Assembly (NCBI GenBank): GCA_040285745.1
Contig: JAUFOR010000003.1
Location: 1,364,001 to 1,428,000 of the forward strand
Reading direction: 5' to 3'
Source of the DNA: Barthelona sp. PCE
Taxonomy: Eukaryota > Metamonada: BaSk clade
DNA length: 64,000 bases
Within the stretch, counting starts at the first letter, position 1, and each line of letters opens with the position of its first letter. The notes under the pieces are model-generated. The model searched no databases. It was not told where the DNA came from and worked only from the letters and a program-made list of their open reading frames with translations. This document shows, in pieces, positions 63,791 to 64,000 of the stretch. The translations under genes and the position numbers were made by a program.

Positions 63791-64000
63791 CTGATTAATA
63801 AAATACTTTATCCAATAATATTTGAGACAGCACCCCCAAAACTTACTGATGAACATACTATCTTTCAGTAAGCTGATACTGTTTCCCACATCACGTATAT
63901 GTTGTCCCGTTTGGCCGCTTCAGCATACTACAACACCCAATTTAGTAAAAATGTTACATATGTTAAGATATGATCGAAATCCACTTTTTTAATCTGAAGT
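63791..64000 (+). other. Possible first exon of an organelle-targeted protein at the right edge
   Basis: After the phosphatase stop, an ATG at 63899 opens MLSRLAASAYYNTQFSKN and runs 24 codons to a TGA at 63971. The ML-S-R start, rich in Ser/Ala/Tyr and free of acidic residues, looks like the short presequences of hydrogenosomal proteins in trichomonads. A splice donor-like GTAAAAATG follows CAATTTA. The rest would lie beyond the window. A TATCTTTC (63869-63876) upstream could be the initiator. This is speculative. Confidence 0.3.

Noticed and set aside
1-64000. Transfer RNA, rRNA, CRISPR, transposon or prophage-like elements.
   Set aside because: No B-box, clustered repeats, terminal inverted repeats or transposase-like frame was recognised in any intergenic gap by reading; a tRNAscan/Infernal run would be decisive.
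1-64000. Entamoeba or diplomonad origin.
   Set aside because: Entamoeba lacks HYDIN and uses GTTTGT introns; Giardia-type genomes have near-absent leaders without CCTTT initiators. Neither can be fully excluded without a phylogeny.

Overview
The window looks like a chromosome segment of a flagellated, intron-poor, very compact protist. A parabasalid (Trichomonas/Tritrichomonas-like) or close metamonad relative is my best placement, by inference. Three independent signals support it. (1) All five introns I can support start GTATK and end in a fixed 12-base 3' block, NCTMACRYYWAG, with the branch-point motif fused to the splice site. From memory, the Trichomonas block is ACTAACACACAG, so this is a relaxed relative of it. 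(2) At least 13 genes carry a CCTTT (usually TACCCTTTC) 5-37 bases before the ATG. This matches the M5 initiator described for T. vaginalis. Two other genes carry AACCGTTT, which fits the Myb-type M3 element. (3) Genes use the standard code, are almost all uninterrupted, and sit 6-80 bp apart tail to tail. The gene content (HYDIN, NPHP4) implies a motile cilium with a transition zone.

Layout. 1-10.2 kb: a partial unknown gene, a possible tethering protein, a SARAF-like ER membrane protein, a WDR74/Nsa1-like protein, MND1, a hypothetical protein, the AMPK/SNF1 alpha subunit, a 56-residue Sec61-beta split by a 41-bp intron, and a spliced VAMP7-type longin SNARE. 10.3-24.5 kb: a b561-like membrane protein, a pecanex-like protein, a 2848-residue secreted/type I membrane protein of unknown function, and an LRR protein with a basic tail. 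24.6-33 kb: an SMPD4-like tail-anchored protein, an SH3 protein, a class-I flavin disulfide reductase that has lost its redox cysteines, and nephrocystin-4. 33-50 kb: IST1 (with a 5'-UTR intron) and a 15.6-kb single-exon HYDIN gene. 50-64 kb: ATG9, a divergent NF-YA-like basic protein, arginyl-tRNA synthetase (two exons), CHMP1, two unknown proteins, a kinesin with a C-terminal PH domain, a PP2A-family phosphatase (two exons), and possibly the first exon of an organelle-targeted protein at the right edge.

The genes are not an operon. Recurring themes are ciliary structure (HYDIN, NPHP4, perhaps the kinesin), endomembrane and ESCRT function (Sec61-beta, SNARE, IST1 with its known partner CHMP1, SMPD4, SARAF, ATG9) and signalling (AMPK, PP2A-family phosphatase, SH3). 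I used the CCTTT motif together with the ATG to correct several starts, because long reading frames often begin at TTG or GTG upstream of the real ATG. No tRNA, rRNA, transposon or CRISPR array was found.
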